Part shown: positions 7,651-16,425 of the stretch, in pieces
Position numbering within the stretch: the first letter of the stretch is position 1
Layout: each line of letters opens with the position of its first letter
Assembly (NCBI RefSeq): GCF_008369195.1
Contig: NZ_VOBC01000001.1
Span: forward strand, 62,001 to 126,000
DNA: 64,000 bases
Reading direction: 5' to 3'
Source: Sporosarcina sp. ANT_H38
GTDB lineage: Bacteria; Bacillota; Bacilli; Bacillales_A; Planococcaceae
Program-made: the position numbers and the translations under genes
The notes under the pieces: model-generated
Seen by the model: the letters and a program-made list of their open reading frames with translations, nothing else
Told to the model about the DNA's origin: nothing
The model's database searches: none

Positions 7651-8550
7651 GTGGTGCATATGTTGGTATCTATTGTAGGGGAAGAGCAAAATGTCTATGC
7701 TGCTGAACTTTTGGATCTGAGAAATGATTTTGTGTTCAAAGCTTTTTTTGCTGATGAACGAAACAATAACTTATTGCTTCAATTTTTAAAGGCCATATTG
7801 GGTGAGACGATTACATCGGTTAAGTTGACGGATCCTACGATCGAGATTGCTCACTCGGAGGATAAATCATCGGTTATGGATCTGCGTGTTATAACGAATG
7901 ACGGTGAGCAAATCAACGTTGAGATGCAATATCAAGGGCATAAGTGGTTTCCAGAGCGAATGCTGATGTATTGGACAAAAATGTACAGTAGTCAGGATGA
8001 GGTACAGAAATTGTATCGACAATTAAAAAAAGCAGTCCAAATTGTGATTGTCAATTTTAGCTTGTTGCCAAAATCTCATTATCATAGTATGTTCCAGTTA
8101 ATGGACCCGGAAGACAGTACTATTTTTTCGTCTCATCTGGAAATACATGTTTTGGAGTTGCCAAAGTTACAGGTCGAATCGATAATAGAGATGAATGATT
8201 TAGAAAAATGGTTGTTGTTTATGAAAAGTGATAAAAAGACGAAGGAGGCGTTAGCTGTGGAAAGTTCGACGTTGAAAGAGGCCCTTTCTCAGATTGAACG
8301 TTTGAGTCAAAACCCAGAGACAAGAAGAATGGCGATCTCCCGGGAAATTCATTTGAAAGACCAGTTACAGCGGGAGGAGGATGCAGAGTCTAGAGGAGTA
8401 GAACAAGGAAAGGAAGTTGGCGCAAATTTGCGGGACCGCGAAATTGTTCTTAATATGTATGCAGAGAATTTGCCGGCAGAATCGATTGCTCAATTAACAA
8501 AAATACCGCTTGAAAAAGTGAAGGGGATTATTGAATCTATTGTTCAGTAA
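7651..8550 (+). CDS. Rpn family recombination-promoting nuclease / PD-(D/E)XK transposase-like protein
   Basis: About 299 residues of the Rpn/YhgA-like family (PD-(D/E)XK nuclease family transposase). The N-terminal motif is LLDLRNDFVFKAFFADERN; the nuclease core includes SVMDLRVITNDGEQINVEMQ, with the Asp and the E-x-Q of the active site; the C-terminal region is helical, with an Arg/Glu-rich coiled part. I prefer the GTG at 7651, nine bases after AAAGGA, to the TTG at 7624. No terminal repeats flank it, so it is a solitary gene. A clearly related but broken copy lies at 31415-32049. Members of the family promote DNA exchange or drop out as selfish genes. Confidence 0.85.
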   Translation: MVHMLVSIVGEEQNVYAAELLDLRNDFVFKAFFADERNNNLLLQFLKAILGETITSVKLTDPTIEIAHSEDKSSVMDLRVITNDGEQINVEMQYQGHKWFPERMLMYWTKMYSSQDEVQKLYRQLKKAVQIVIVNFSLLPKSHYHSMFQLMDPEDSTIFSSHLEIHVLELPKLQVESIIEMNDLEKWLLFMKSDKKTKEALAVESSTLKEALSQIERLSQNPETRRMAISREIHLKDQLQREEDAESRGVEQGKEVGANLRDREIVLNMYAENLPAESIAQLTKIPLEKVKGIIESIVQ

Positions 8551-8573
8551 CATAAGAGGGACCAAATTGACAT

Positions 8574-8599
8574 AAACCCAGATGTATCAGTCTGGGTTT
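8574..8599 (+). terminator. Terminator-like hairpin after the Rpn gene
   Basis: Nine-bp perfect stem AAACCCAGA / TCTGGGTTT, 8-base loop, followed by a weak T-rich tail (TTTATTAG). It lies in the convergent gap before the AlkD-type gene and could serve both strands. Confidence 0.65.
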
Positions 8600-8651
8600 A
8601 TTAGTGTATGGATAATTAAAGTGTCATGATTGAACGGATGCCTTTCAACAC

Positions 8652-9326
8652 TCACTTAAAGTGTTTCAGTGCTTCTCTTTTACTAAGCGGTTTTAAAGGA
8701 TGTTCCTCAATAAATGATTGCACACAATTTGGATCTGTTTTGGCGTATTCCCGCAATGCCCAACCAATCGCTTTTTGGATGAAAAACTCCTTAGATCCTG
8801 AATGCTGTTTGATAATCTGGAATAATAGGTCCGTATCTGTCTGTTGTTTGAATTTTAATTGATGGAGAATTGCAGAACGGTTTGTCCACATATTTTCCGA
8901 TAGTGACCACTCCAACATGATTTTTTCGCCGTAATCGCGATCAAGTTTTACAATATGACCTATAAAATGAGGTGCAATCGTATCGACGCTATCCCACCAT
9001 GATTTTGTTTCTATTAATTGAAGTAATGCAGAGAAATCTTTTGTTGTTAAATGCTTTTTCATTTTCTCAATCAGCGCAAACGCTGCGTATTGGTACTCTC
9101 GCTCCGGAAGACTATATAGTTTCCATACTTCATCAAAAAACTTCTCAGGTTCAGGCAACTCATATTCTACAAACTGTTCTTTTAATAAATCCTTTCGAAG
9201 TGGACTTTTGATGCCAAGAAAACGAAAGTGGTTTTTCAGATAAGCCTGCATTGGCCCCGCCAGTTCCTCATTGCGATTCGCTTCGAATTTTTCGATAATT
9301 CCTTGATGATCCCATGTTTTTTTCAA
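8652..9326 (-). CDS. AlkD-type DNA alkylation repair protein (HEAT-like)
   Basis: About 224 residues of the AlkC/AlkD superfamily of HEAT-repeat DNA glycosylases that remove bulky or alkylated bases. Family hallmarks are visible: SPLRKDL near the N-terminus, the aromatic/acidic catalytic region (KSWWDSVDTIAPHFIG), ENMWTNRSAILHQL, and the C-terminal FFIQKAIGWALREYAK. I chose the TTG at 9326, eight bases after GGAGG, giving MKKTWDHQG; the TTG at 9341 would place the ribosome site inside the gene. It is alone and convergent with the Rpn gene. Activity is inferred from the family. Confidence 0.9.
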   Translation of the reverse strand: MKKTWDHQGIIEKFEANRNEELAGPMQAYLKNHFRFLGIKSPLRKDLLKEQFVEYELPEPEKFFDEVWKLYSLPEREYQYAAFALIEKMKKHLTTKDFSALLQLIETKSWWDSVDTIAPHFIGHIVKLDRDYGEKIMLEWSLSENMWTNRSAILHQLKFKQQTDTDLLFQIIKQHSGSKEFFIQKAIGWALREYAKTDPNCVQSFIEEHPLKPLSKREALKHFK

Positions 9327-9392
9327 TGTAACTACCTCCAACAGGTTTGATTAAGAAAAGTGTAACATACAAGCATAAATTAACTTCGATGA

Positions 9393-9596
9393 GTTAGAAG
9401 TTACTCAGGACAAGGTGCTATTGAAGTAAGTGATCGAAAGTTTCCGCTAGCCGATACGTTTAAAATGATAGGGGTAACAGGGGAAGAACTGAAGGTAATG
9501 AAGGAGTTAATCGTAATCGACAAACTATATAATGAAGTGCAGAAATATGAACTTGCATGTACAGCTTCAACAAGAACAGATGGCTTTTTGGATTGA
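9393..9596 (+). pseudogene. Remnant of an unrecognised gene (C-terminal fragment)
   Basis: An open stretch without a credible start reads as real protein (for example DRKFPLADTFKMIGVT, then EELKVMKELI) until a TGA at 9594-9596. No start codon with a ribosome site precedes it, and a stop lies directly upstream at 9390-9392. It looks like the 3' part of a deleted gene. I cannot name the family with confidence. Confidence 0.4.
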
Positions 9597-9629
9597 AAAA
9601 CATGTCATCCAAGACACGGAGTGATTCAT

Positions 9630-9785
9630 TTGAACAATAGCTATTTCGTAGGGTGGGGAACATTAGCATTAATCAACGCAGGATTAGCGCAAGGAAAAAA
9701 TCGAGGTGGGCTCAATTGGTTTCTTCTATCATTATAGTTAGGATCTTTCGCAATGCTCTGCCTTGTGCTTTCGGAAAAAAGATAA
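9630..9785 (+). pseudogene. Small two-span membrane protein gene broken by TAG
   Basis: Reading from the TTG at 9630 gives NNSYFVGWGTLALINAGLAQ, a Gly/Lys turn, a second hydrophobic segment, then an in-frame TAG at 9735-9737, after which the frame continues through LGSFAMLCLVLSEKR to TAA at 9783-9785. The intact product would be a 51-residue protein with two membrane spans. One nonsense change splits the second span. It directly follows another remnant, so the whole 9.4-9.8 kb stretch is decaying. Confidence 0.5.
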
Positions 9786-9855
9786 TTCGTTGAAGTTGGA
9801 CAACTTGTGCTAAACTATTTTAGAAATCGAAATAATTTATCCAGGGGGAAATCAC

Positions 9856-11241
9856 ATGTCTAATGAAGTAAAAGTTATTTTCGCAAACGATCCAATTGTT
9901 TCGGGAAACGCTGCGCTTAAAAAAATTGTGGCCAATCAAAAGGCGGCGCATAGTTCTGTATTAATCGAAGAAACACATTATATTGTGTTAAAAGAGTGTA
10001 AAGAAAAAGATATGACACTCGAGAAAGTTCGCGCAACAGCAGGGAATATCGCTCGCGATGTAAGCGCACAAAAAGTCGAAACAGCAATTGTAAAAGCAGA
10101 AATTCTTTCGGATGCCTATACAAAGTTGGATAAAGGATCTGTCCTGACCGCATTTGCAGAAGGATGGGAACTAGGATCTTATCAGTTTGTTACTTATAAA
10201 TCGGATGTCACAGCATTCCAAACTACGCTTCATATAGTTGGGGAGGAAGCAAAGTCATTCATTGAAGCGGGTAAAATCCGTGCAGCAGCAACTGCATTCT
10301 CACGCGACTTGATGAATGAACTGTCAAACGTCTTAAATCCAGAAACATTCCCGGAAGTATTGAAGAAAAACTTTGAAGGTACTGGTGTTGAAGTGAATGT
10401 GTTCGATAAAGAAATACTCGAACAAATGGAGATGAACGGCGTTCTGACAGTCGCTCGCGGTAGTATCTACAAACCGTCATTCGTTGAGTTAGTCTACAAA
10501 GGTGACGCATCGAAACCGCTTGTGGCATTAGTAGGTAAAGGCGTGACATTCGATACAGGCGGCATTAGCTTAAAGAGCGGCAAAGACTTAAGTGATATGC
10601 GTATGGATATGGGGGGAGCAGCTGCCGTTTCTGGAGCACTCACATTGCTCGCTAAATCGAAAGCAAAAGTGAATGTCGTGGCACTTATTCCAATTGTGGA
10701 AAACATGCCAGATAACACATCTGTCTTACCGGGTGAAGTCATCACCTACAAAAACGGGTTGACAGTTCAAGTGGGAAATACTGACGCAGAAGGACGCCTC
10801 ATTTTAGCGGATGCACTTATTCGTGCAGGGGAGTGGAGAGCGGAATACATCGTCGATATCGCAACGCTTACAGGCGCGATTGTTAATGCACTTGGTACAG
10901 AACTAGCGGGCGTATTTGGCGATGAAGGCTTAGCTGTAGAAATGAAAAAAATCGGTGATAAAAACGGTGATTTCATCTGGCCAATGCCATTAGTCGAAGC
11001 GTATGATAAGTCTCTAGACAGTGACTATGCGGATATGAACAACATCAGTTCATTAGGCGGGGCAGGATCCATTACAGCTGCTTTATTCCTTCGTCGCTTC
11101 GTTCCGAAAGAAAGCAAATGGCTGCACGTTGATATGGCAGGTATGATGAGTAAAAATAGTGCTTCAGGATACTACGCGAAATCAGCAACAGGATACGGTA
11201 CACGTCTATTAGCTGACTTTACAACATATGTTTCAAACTAA
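9856..11241 (+). CDS. M17 leucyl aminopeptidase family protein
   Basis: A 461-residue cytosolic di-metal aminopeptidase that releases N-terminal residues from peptides. The catalytic domain carries GKGVTFDTGGISLK (residues 227-240, with the ligand Asp and catalytic Lys), the metal-binding DMGGAAAV, and the family signature NTDAEGRLILADAL from residue 308 with Asp310 and Glu312 as ligands and Arg314 catalytic. The N-terminal third is the weakly conserved regulatory domain. ATG with GGGGG upstream. Monocistronic with its own terminator. It may belong to the PepA-like leucyl aminopeptidases; the exact specificity cannot be read. Confidence 0.93.
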   Translation: MSNEVKVIFANDPIVSGNAALKKIVANQKAAHSSVLIEETHYIVLKECKEKDMTLEKVRATAGNIARDVSAQKVETAIVKAEILSDAYTKLDKGSVLTAFAEGWELGSYQFVTYKSDVTAFQTTLHIVGEEAKSFIEAGKIRAAATAFSRDLMNELSNVLNPETFPEVLKKNFEGTGVEVNVFDKEILEQMEMNGVLTVARGSIYKPSFVELVYKGDASKPLVALVGKGVTFDTGGISLKSGKDLSDMRMDMGGAAAVSGALTLLAKSKAKVNVVALIPIVENMPDNTSVLPGEVITYKNGLTVQVGNTDAEGRLILADALIRAGEWRAEYIVDIATLTGAIVNALGTELAGVFGDEGLAVEMKKIGDKNGDFIWPMPLVEAYDKSLDSDYADMNNISSLGGAGSITAALFLRRFVPKESKWLHVDMAGMMSKNSASGYYAKSATGYGTRLLADFTTYVSN

Positions 11242-11243
11242 GG

Positions 11244-11286
11244 GAGAATGTACTCAGTAATTATACTGGGTACGTTCTCTTTTTTC
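11244..11286 (+). terminator. Terminator after the M17 aminopeptidase
   Basis: Sixteen-base arms (GAGAATGTACTCAGTA / TACTGGGTACGTTCTC, with two non-Watson-Crick positions) followed by TTTTTTT. Confidence 0.88.
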
Positions 11287-11543
11287 GTTAAATTGACAGA
11301 GTAATGCTCGAATTATACGGGTACTCATACAACTACTAGCCACAAACTACCGCCAATCCAAAGCTAAAATATAAATCCCTTTAATAGAATTGGAACCAGT
11401 AGTACCTCACGTATAATAGAATTATATTTATCGACTTTTGTGATACCCGCTGTAGATGCTATCATAGAAAGTCCATGTACTTTTCAGCGCGATTTACCGC
11501 ACCTATACTTGCGAAGTAACACATGTAATTTAGAAGTGAATAT
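11287..11543. other. Non-coding gap
   Basis: About 257 bases between the M17 terminator and the end of the minus-strand EcsB-like gene. No ORF, repeat or convincing hairpin seen. Confidence 0.6.
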
Positions 11544-12731
11544 TCATTCGGGTTGTTTCATAATTCGTTTTGATGCAAAAATGTAAACAAACCAATATAT
11601 TACTAACAACTCCATAAAAATTATACTAACAAATTTTATGTGGAAAATAGGACTAATCGAAGCCAAGTTGAAAAAAAGTAGTTGCACAAGTAATAGGCTC
11701 AGAAGTAGTTTTTGAAAAGATTCCTTAATAATCTTAGTAGATACGGGATAGATACGAGAACTGTCATTAATCGAGTATTGTAAAGGGAGTAACTGGTAAC
11801 CGGTTAAAAATAAAAGTGGAAAAGCTACGAACCAGCCATAAGCAGGAAAGAAAAAACTAATGCTAATTCCTATTAAGGTTAATCGTGCATACAAATAAAA
11901 AAATTCATTATACCTAATAAACAAGTGTGAAAATAAGTATGTGTAAGCTGAAGTATGTTTGTAAGTTATGCCTTTTTTTATCGACCAACCCAAGAACTTT
12001 CTCCGCTTAAACGAATGCTTAAGGTGGGGGACATCAATATATAGATTAATAAATTTATAAATCTTGAATAGAGATTTTTCTTCTTGGTTTATTAAATAAT
12101 CCCAATTAATTCCCCTTGCTTTCTTATTAAATACATAGAACCAGAGGAAGCAATTGATAATTAACAAAGTTCCTGCAATTGTCCACAGCCCTATAAATAT
12201 AAAATATATAATTGTATAAAATGTTAGAAACCTAATGCCTGTATGAATTAGCTTGTGAAGTTTAGTGGTCATCCATTGTTCAATCCAAATCAGGCGAATG
12301 TTCAAGAGGATTAAACCTGAAAATGTAATAAGGAGTGTCATTGTAATAATTTCACTCTGTTTTACAAGAGGACTAATAATTAATAGCATGATTAGAAGTT
12401 TGAAGACATCTATAAAAGCACTATAAAACATCGATTTCTTAAAATATGAGGATAATGCTGTTTCCGCGGGCATTAAAAAAACGACATCGGCTTTTTTGAC
12501 AAATGTACGGACGCCCGTCTTTAAAAAAGTGAAAGTAATTACTAAAGACGCTATCACTTCTGTTGGGAAAAAGGGAGGCAACCATTGAAGAAATTCCATG
12601 TAGTAATAAAGAAAAACACTACCGAAGATGATAAAGGAATAAAATACGCCCATCGCAATAAGTGAAAAATATTTCACGATTTCAAAATAAAATTCCTTCA
12701 ATCTTGTATTCCAAACTGAATTAATTTCCAT
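11544..12731 (-). CDS. EcsB-like ABC transporter permease
   Basis: A 395-residue, very hydrophobic integral membrane protein with about nine to ten predicted spans. The early motif FVKKADVVFLMPAE and the general layout match the EcsB permease family, partner of the ATPase EcsA, which in Bacillus affects regulated proteolysis, secretion and competence. Unusually, no ATPase gene is next to it: neighbours are an M17 peptidase and a diguanylate cyclase. GGTGATATA precedes the ATG. Composition is AT-rich compared with neighbours. The family call is good; an orphan permease may be a second paralogue working with EcsA encoded elsewhere. Confidence 0.75.
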   Translation of the reverse strand: MEINSVWNTRLKEFYFEIVKYFSLIAMGVFYSFIIFGSVFLYYYMEFLQWLPPFFPTEVIASLVITFTFLKTGVRTFVKKADVVFLMPAETALSSYFKKSMFYSAFIDVFKLLIMLLIISPLVKQSEIITMTLLITFSGLILLNIRLIWIEQWMTTKLHKLIHTGIRFLTFYTIIYFIFIGLWTIAGTLLIINCFLWFYVFNKKARGINWDYLINQEEKSLFKIYKFINLYIDVPHLKHSFKRRKFLGWSIKKGITYKHTSAYTYLFSHLFIRYNEFFYLYARLTLIGISISFFFPAYGWFVAFPLLFLTGYQLLPLQYSINDSSRIYPVSTKIIKESFQKLLLSLLLVQLLFFNLASISPIFHIKFVSIIFMELLVIYWFVYIFASKRIMKQPE

Positions 12732-12788
12732 TATATCACCACGACTTTCAACTATGGACTATACTTATTAGTCGCATTTAGTATGCCA

Positions 12789-12826
12789 AGATATCCTTCT
12801 AGAATATCCTTCTAGTATATCCTATA
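12789..12826. repeat. Short direct repeats ATATCCTTCTAG
   Basis: Two adjacent copies of ATATCCTTCTAG and a third partial copy (ATATCCTATAA), in the divergent promoter region between the EcsB-like gene and the diguanylate cyclase. Could be a regulator site or slippage. Confidence 0.4.
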
Positions 12827-12993
12827 AATCAAGTGGATACCATATATGGAAAGTAGTGGTCTTTAGATAACCAATCAATTGATGCTCAATACCCTTACCT
12901 ATTTTTTGTTGACAATCTAATTGATTCAACTGCGACCATTAAAACCGATATAATGATAGAGACGAAATACAGCTGAAAAAAGAGGTATTAATT

Positions 12994-14541
12994 ATGATTA
13001 AAACGTTACGATTCTGGATAATGTTTCTTGTATCATTCGCGACGATTGGCATTCTCAGTATCACGTTGTTTTCTGGATATTATGTGACAAAAGAAAATTT
13101 AATTAATAATTCCCTAGAGATTAACAGGGTCTATTCAATGAAACTGTCACGACTGACGGAAGAAGTATTTAATGGAATGCAAAGTAATCTGCAAATTAAA
13201 GCGACTGAAATAATTGCTCATATTGATGATGTTGATAAGTTAACTGAAAAACTCGCGGACTTAATAAGCAGTAGTAAAAACTTTAACTCACTCTCCATTG
13301 TTAACAAAGATGGCGTGGTACTTGCCACCTCGCCGGAAGTTGGAATAATAGGAATGAAACTAGACACGGAAGGTCCAAAAGAAGCACTACATGAAAGAAA
13401 GAACCTTATCTCTGCACCTTATAAAGCTGCAACGGGCAGATTGCTTATTCTAATTTCCACCCCATTGTGGAATGAAAAAAATGAATATCTCGGTTTTTTA
13501 AGCGGCACGATTTATTTGCAGGAAGATAATATAATTCATGACATTCTCGATGAACACTATTCAACGGATGGCTCTTATGTGTGGGTTGTAGATAATAAGG
13601 GGATGTTGACTTACCATCCGGATCCTAAACGAATTGGAGATAGCGTCAGTGAAAATGAAGTTACGCAAAAAGTACTAGCACATGGAAGTGGAACACAAAA
13701 AGTTATGAACTCAGAGGGGAATGAGTTTCTTGCTGGGTACACATATATTAAGTCGAGTAAGTGGGGAGTTGTTTCTCAAACACCCTATAAAGTTAGCATT
13801 GAACCTTTGAGGGGAATGGTCTACAAAATGTTGCTTTACGCCCTCCCTTTTGTCCTATTCTTTTTCGTGTTAACTATTATTCTGACAGAGAGATTATCAT
13901 CTCCGCTTCGCAAATTGGCAACATTTTCGGCGAATCTAAAAGTAAATGGGGGGCAAAGCGAATTTTTGGATATTCCAACATGGTATTTCGAGGCTAAGCA
14001 ATTGAATGAAACAATTCACGAATACGCAAACAGTCAGCAACAAAGAGTTGAGGATTATAAGGAGCGTTCTTACACTGACCCCCTTACCGGTCTAAAGAAT
14101 CGTAGGTACGGAGATGAAGTCACTGCAAGGTGGACTATGGACAAGCGACCATTTTCGGTTATTATGATTGATATTGACGATTTCAAATCTGTTAATGACA
14201 AATTTGGTCACCAAATTGGAGATGAAGTGCTTAAGTTTCTAGCGGAGAAAATGAATGATATTATTCGAGGCGACGATGTCTGCATTAGAATGGGTGGGGA
14301 AGAGTTTGTGATCCTGCTGGCTGAAACAGATGTTCAGAAAGCGATGGTTATCGCAGAAAGGCTACGCGTAAATGTCTCGTCAACTATAAGTCCAACAAAT
14401 GATAAAGTGACGATTTCATTAGGTGTCGGTAGTTATCATAGTAATCGGGAAACAATCATAGAATTATTTATCAGGGTTGACAAAGCATTATATCAAGCAA
14501 AAATGGCCGGAAGAAATAGAGCGGTACAATCTGGAATCTAA
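12994..14541 (+). CDS. Membrane diguanylate cyclase with dCache sensor
   Basis: A 515-residue enzyme making cyclic di-GMP from two GTP. Two membrane spans (residues 7-29 and about 278-298) flank an extracellular dCache-like sensor domain (SIVNKDGVVLATSP and YVWVVDNKGMLTYHP are typical Cache strands). The cytoplasmic GGDEF domain begins near SYTDPLTGLKNRR and has an intact active loop GGEEF (434-438). An RGDD at 425-428, exactly five residues before it, is a complete inhibitory I-site, so product feedback is expected. ATG with AAGAGGTATTA upstream. Monocistronic, ended by a bidirectional terminator. The sensed ligand is unknown. Confidence 0.94.
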   Translation: MIKTLRFWIMFLVSFATIGILSITLFSGYYVTKENLINNSLEINRVYSMKLSRLTEEVFNGMQSNLQIKATEIIAHIDDVDKLTEKLADLISSSKNFNSLSIVNKDGVVLATSPEVGIIGMKLDTEGPKEALHERKNLISAPYKAATGRLLILISTPLWNEKNEYLGFLSGTIYLQEDNIIHDILDEHYSTDGSYVWVVDNKGMLTYHPDPKRIGDSVSENEVTQKVLAHGSGTQKVMNSEGNEFLAGYTYIKSSKWGVVSQTPYKVSIEPLRGMVYKMLLYALPFVLFFFVLTIILTERLSSPLRKLATFSANLKVNGGQSEFLDIPTWYFEAKQLNETIHEYANSQQQRVEDYKERSYTDPLTGLKNRRYGDEVTARWTMDKRPFSVIMIDIDDFKSVNDKFGHQIGDEVLKFLAEKMNDIIRGDDVCIRMGGEEFVILLAETDVQKAMVIAERLRVNVSSTISPTNDKVTISLGVGSYHSNRETIIELFIRVDKALYQAKMAGRNRAVQSGI

Positions 14542-14581
14542 CTAGAGAATATTTAGGAAGAATATCAGGCGTAAAATCACA

Positions 14582-14623
14582 AAAAGGAAAGACCTCGTTA
14601 CTTTGAACGAGGTCTTTCCTTTT
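14582..14623. terminator. Bidirectional terminator between the cyclase and methyltransferase genes
   Basis: Perfect 18-bp stem with arms AAAAGGAAAGACCTCGTT and AACGAGGTCTTTCCTTTT, loop ACTTTG. A-run on one side and T-run on the other, so it serves both convergent genes. Confidence 0.92.
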
Positions 14624-15584
14624 ATTCACAAACGAGCACTTGTCTGATAAAATGCCCTTTTTTTGCAACACAGCGATCAGTAATGACGAATCCCGCCTCT
14701 TCAACCATGTGATCGATTGTTTCAATCGTCACCACGATGACTTTCTTCGTAAAACGGCGCGCTTCCTTCAATATTTCAAGCTGTGCTTCAGGTGTAATAT
14801 GTGTAAATAGATTATAGGGCATATCGATAATTGCAACGTCGTATTCGTCAACGACTTCTGCAATTGGCCCGACCTCTACACTACCCTCGAGTTCAAAATG
14901 GGCAATATTCTTTCTGGATCCTAAAACGACGCGCGGATTAATATCCCGTCCGACGATATTAATACCCATCGACAATGCTTCAACTAACACCGTACCAATG
15001 CCACAACATGGATCGATTGCTCGTACACCATGGGGATGCGGAATCGCAATATTGGCCACGGCCCTTGCGACACGCGTACTTAATGCTGTAGAGTACATAT
15101 GCGGTTTTTTCTGATGAAGGAACCAGACAGATTCGCTTTCAACATGCTTCCCGAAATACCATTTACCATCCAATAAAACAATCCCGAACATATTTACGGG
15201 CGGGTTCACTAAGTCGGGAGTACCATTGACACGTAATCCGATTTCACGCTCAATTTTCCGACGCTCCGGATGCCCGATTTTTTTCGTCGTATCGAGATCC
15301 GTTGTATTTAAACTCACGACTCTAAATGTAGATTCACCTATATCGTATTGTTCAACTTGCTGTGAAATCTCCTCAAGACTGTCACCCTCAAACATAATGT
15401 CCAACCGTTCTTTCATAAACGCACTGCGACTCGGATCAATCTCAATCGAGCTTCTTAACACAGTAGAGGTGACATCGAAGCCGAAAAATGATCTCATTTC
15501 TAACATGCATAGATCATGCTCATCTGTGTGCTGTGTATATGTGTATATAAAATCTGACTCACTCAATTGATTCCCATCCTTCAC
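14622..15584 (-). CDS. TRM11/RlmL-like SAM-dependent RNA methyltransferase
   Basis: A 320-residue protein whose C-terminal half is a Rossmann methyltransferase of the UPF0020/TRMG10 group. Motif I is IDPCCGIGTVLVEAL, motif II has GRDIN, and the catalytic motif IV is IDMPYNL, a variant of the (N/D)PPY that marks base N-methyltransferases. A THUMP-like RNA-binding segment may be in the N-terminal part but is not obvious. The GTG start overlaps the previous gene's stop as GTGA, so the two are co-translated. Likely modifies tRNA or rRNA; the target cannot be read. Confidence 0.82.
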   Translation of the reverse strand: MKDGNQLSESDFIYTYTQHTDEHDLCMLEMRSFFGFDVTSTVLRSSIEIDPSRSAFMKERLDIMFEGDSLEEISQQVEQYDIGESTFRVVSLNTTDLDTTKKIGHPERRKIEREIGLRVNGTPDLVNPPVNMFGIVLLDGKWYFGKHVESESVWFLHQKKPHMYSTALSTRVARAVANIAIPHPHGVRAIDPCCGIGTVLVEALSMGINIVGRDINPRVVLGSRKNIAHFELEGSVEVGPIAEVVDEYDVAIIDMPYNLFTHITPEAQLEILKEARRFTKKVIVVTIETIDHMVEEAGFVITDRCVAKKGHFIRQVLVCE

Positions 15585-16162
15585 TGCGCTTCATCAACGG
15601 CATCAACCATTTTAAATATAAAGTCGTACATCAGTTGATAAATCTCAACGAAAGATAAGTCTTCACTAAAACCTTCAACATAGTCAAGTGCAAAATTCAT
15701 ATCCCATAACCCGTCTTCGTTAGAAAACATCACACTATATTTTGCACCGTCTCCGTGTAAATGTGTGTCAAGATATGCCTTCATGTCATTACCGAATTTC
15801 TTTTGTAATTTCAGTCCAAATAATGCGGTATACTTTTCGAATACTTCATCGAATTCAAGTACGACTGCATCGACCCGTATGACTTCAAAAGCATTTGCTT
15901 CGACATATACGAATTCATTTACATGGTTTTTTAAATAAGAAATACTATCATTTAAAAAGTTCTGATCTTCTTCTCGAATCAGATTTTCCGTTTCTTTAAC
16001 ACACCGTTCGATGACGCTAAATTGGAATGCTTTCTCTACAACAGTTACATCACCAGCAATCAATTGATGCTTGGCTACATATTCTCTATCAATTTCAAAG
16101 AACTCAATAGTATTATCCGTCATATTTTCTGTTATATACTTACCCAGTTGTTTTTTTAACAT
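15581..16162 (-). CDS. Conserved protein of unknown function, first gene with an RNA methyltransferase
   Basis: A 193-residue acidic, soluble protein with no signal peptide or membrane span. It starts MLKKQLGKYITENM after AGGAGCTGATC. A central part is rich in charged helices (CVKETENLIREEDQNFLND) and the C-terminal part in aromatic and acidic residues (GLWDMNFALDYVEGFSEDLS). I do not recognise a catalytic motif. It is the upstream partner in a two-gene operon with the methyltransferase (4-base overlap), so a role in RNA modification is possible but only by association. Confidence 0.7.
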   Translation of the reverse strand: MLKKQLGKYITENMTDNTIEFFEIDREYVAKHQLIAGDVTVVEKAFQFSVIERCVKETENLIREEDQNFLNDSISYLKNHVNEFVYVEANAFEVIRVDAVVLEFDEVFEKYTALFGLKLQKKFGNDMKAYLDTHLHGDGAKYSVMFSNEDGLWDMNFALDYVEGFSEDLSFVEIYQLMYDFIFKMVDAVDEAQ

Positions 16163-16316
16163 TCTAGATCAGCTCCTTCACTTCTATTAGTATAGCCTAC
16201 ATTGTTGCGTTAGGCTTTTAATTTGCAACGTGAATTTTCTTGAACTAATTCACAGGTTAGACGATGAATATAGGGCTAGGATTGACCTAAGCAATCTTGA
16301 TAAAGCATACCGAATG

Positions 16317-16345
16317 TTGACAATATGTCTACTCAACTATAGAAT
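16317..16345 (+). promoter_or_regulatory. Sigma-A promoter of the LCP gene
   Basis: TTGACA (16317-16322), 17-base spacer, TAGAAT (16340-16345). Its -10 box lies inside a perfect palindrome, described separately. Confidence 0.75.
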
Positions 16346-16358
16346 TTTTATAGTTGAG
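16332..16358. promoter_or_regulatory. Palindromic operator overlapping the LCP -10 box
   Basis: CTCAACTATA / TATAGTTGAG, perfect 10-bp arms separated by 7 bases (GAATTTT). It covers the -10 element, the classical place for a repressor. The binding protein is unknown. Confidence 0.65.
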
Positions 16359-16425
16359 ATAAAATTTGCCCTTGATTAGTAAAAAAATAAGCTAGAATTA
16401 AATGAAATGTTAGGTGGATTATTAT

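Noticed and set aside
9460..9669. Minus-strand 69-codon ORF
   Set aside because: It opposes the gene remnants and reads as low-complexity Leu/Pro; no start signal.
10259..10976. Antisense ORFs inside the M17 aminopeptidase gene
   Set aside because: Shadow frames with no ribosome site or protein-like composition.
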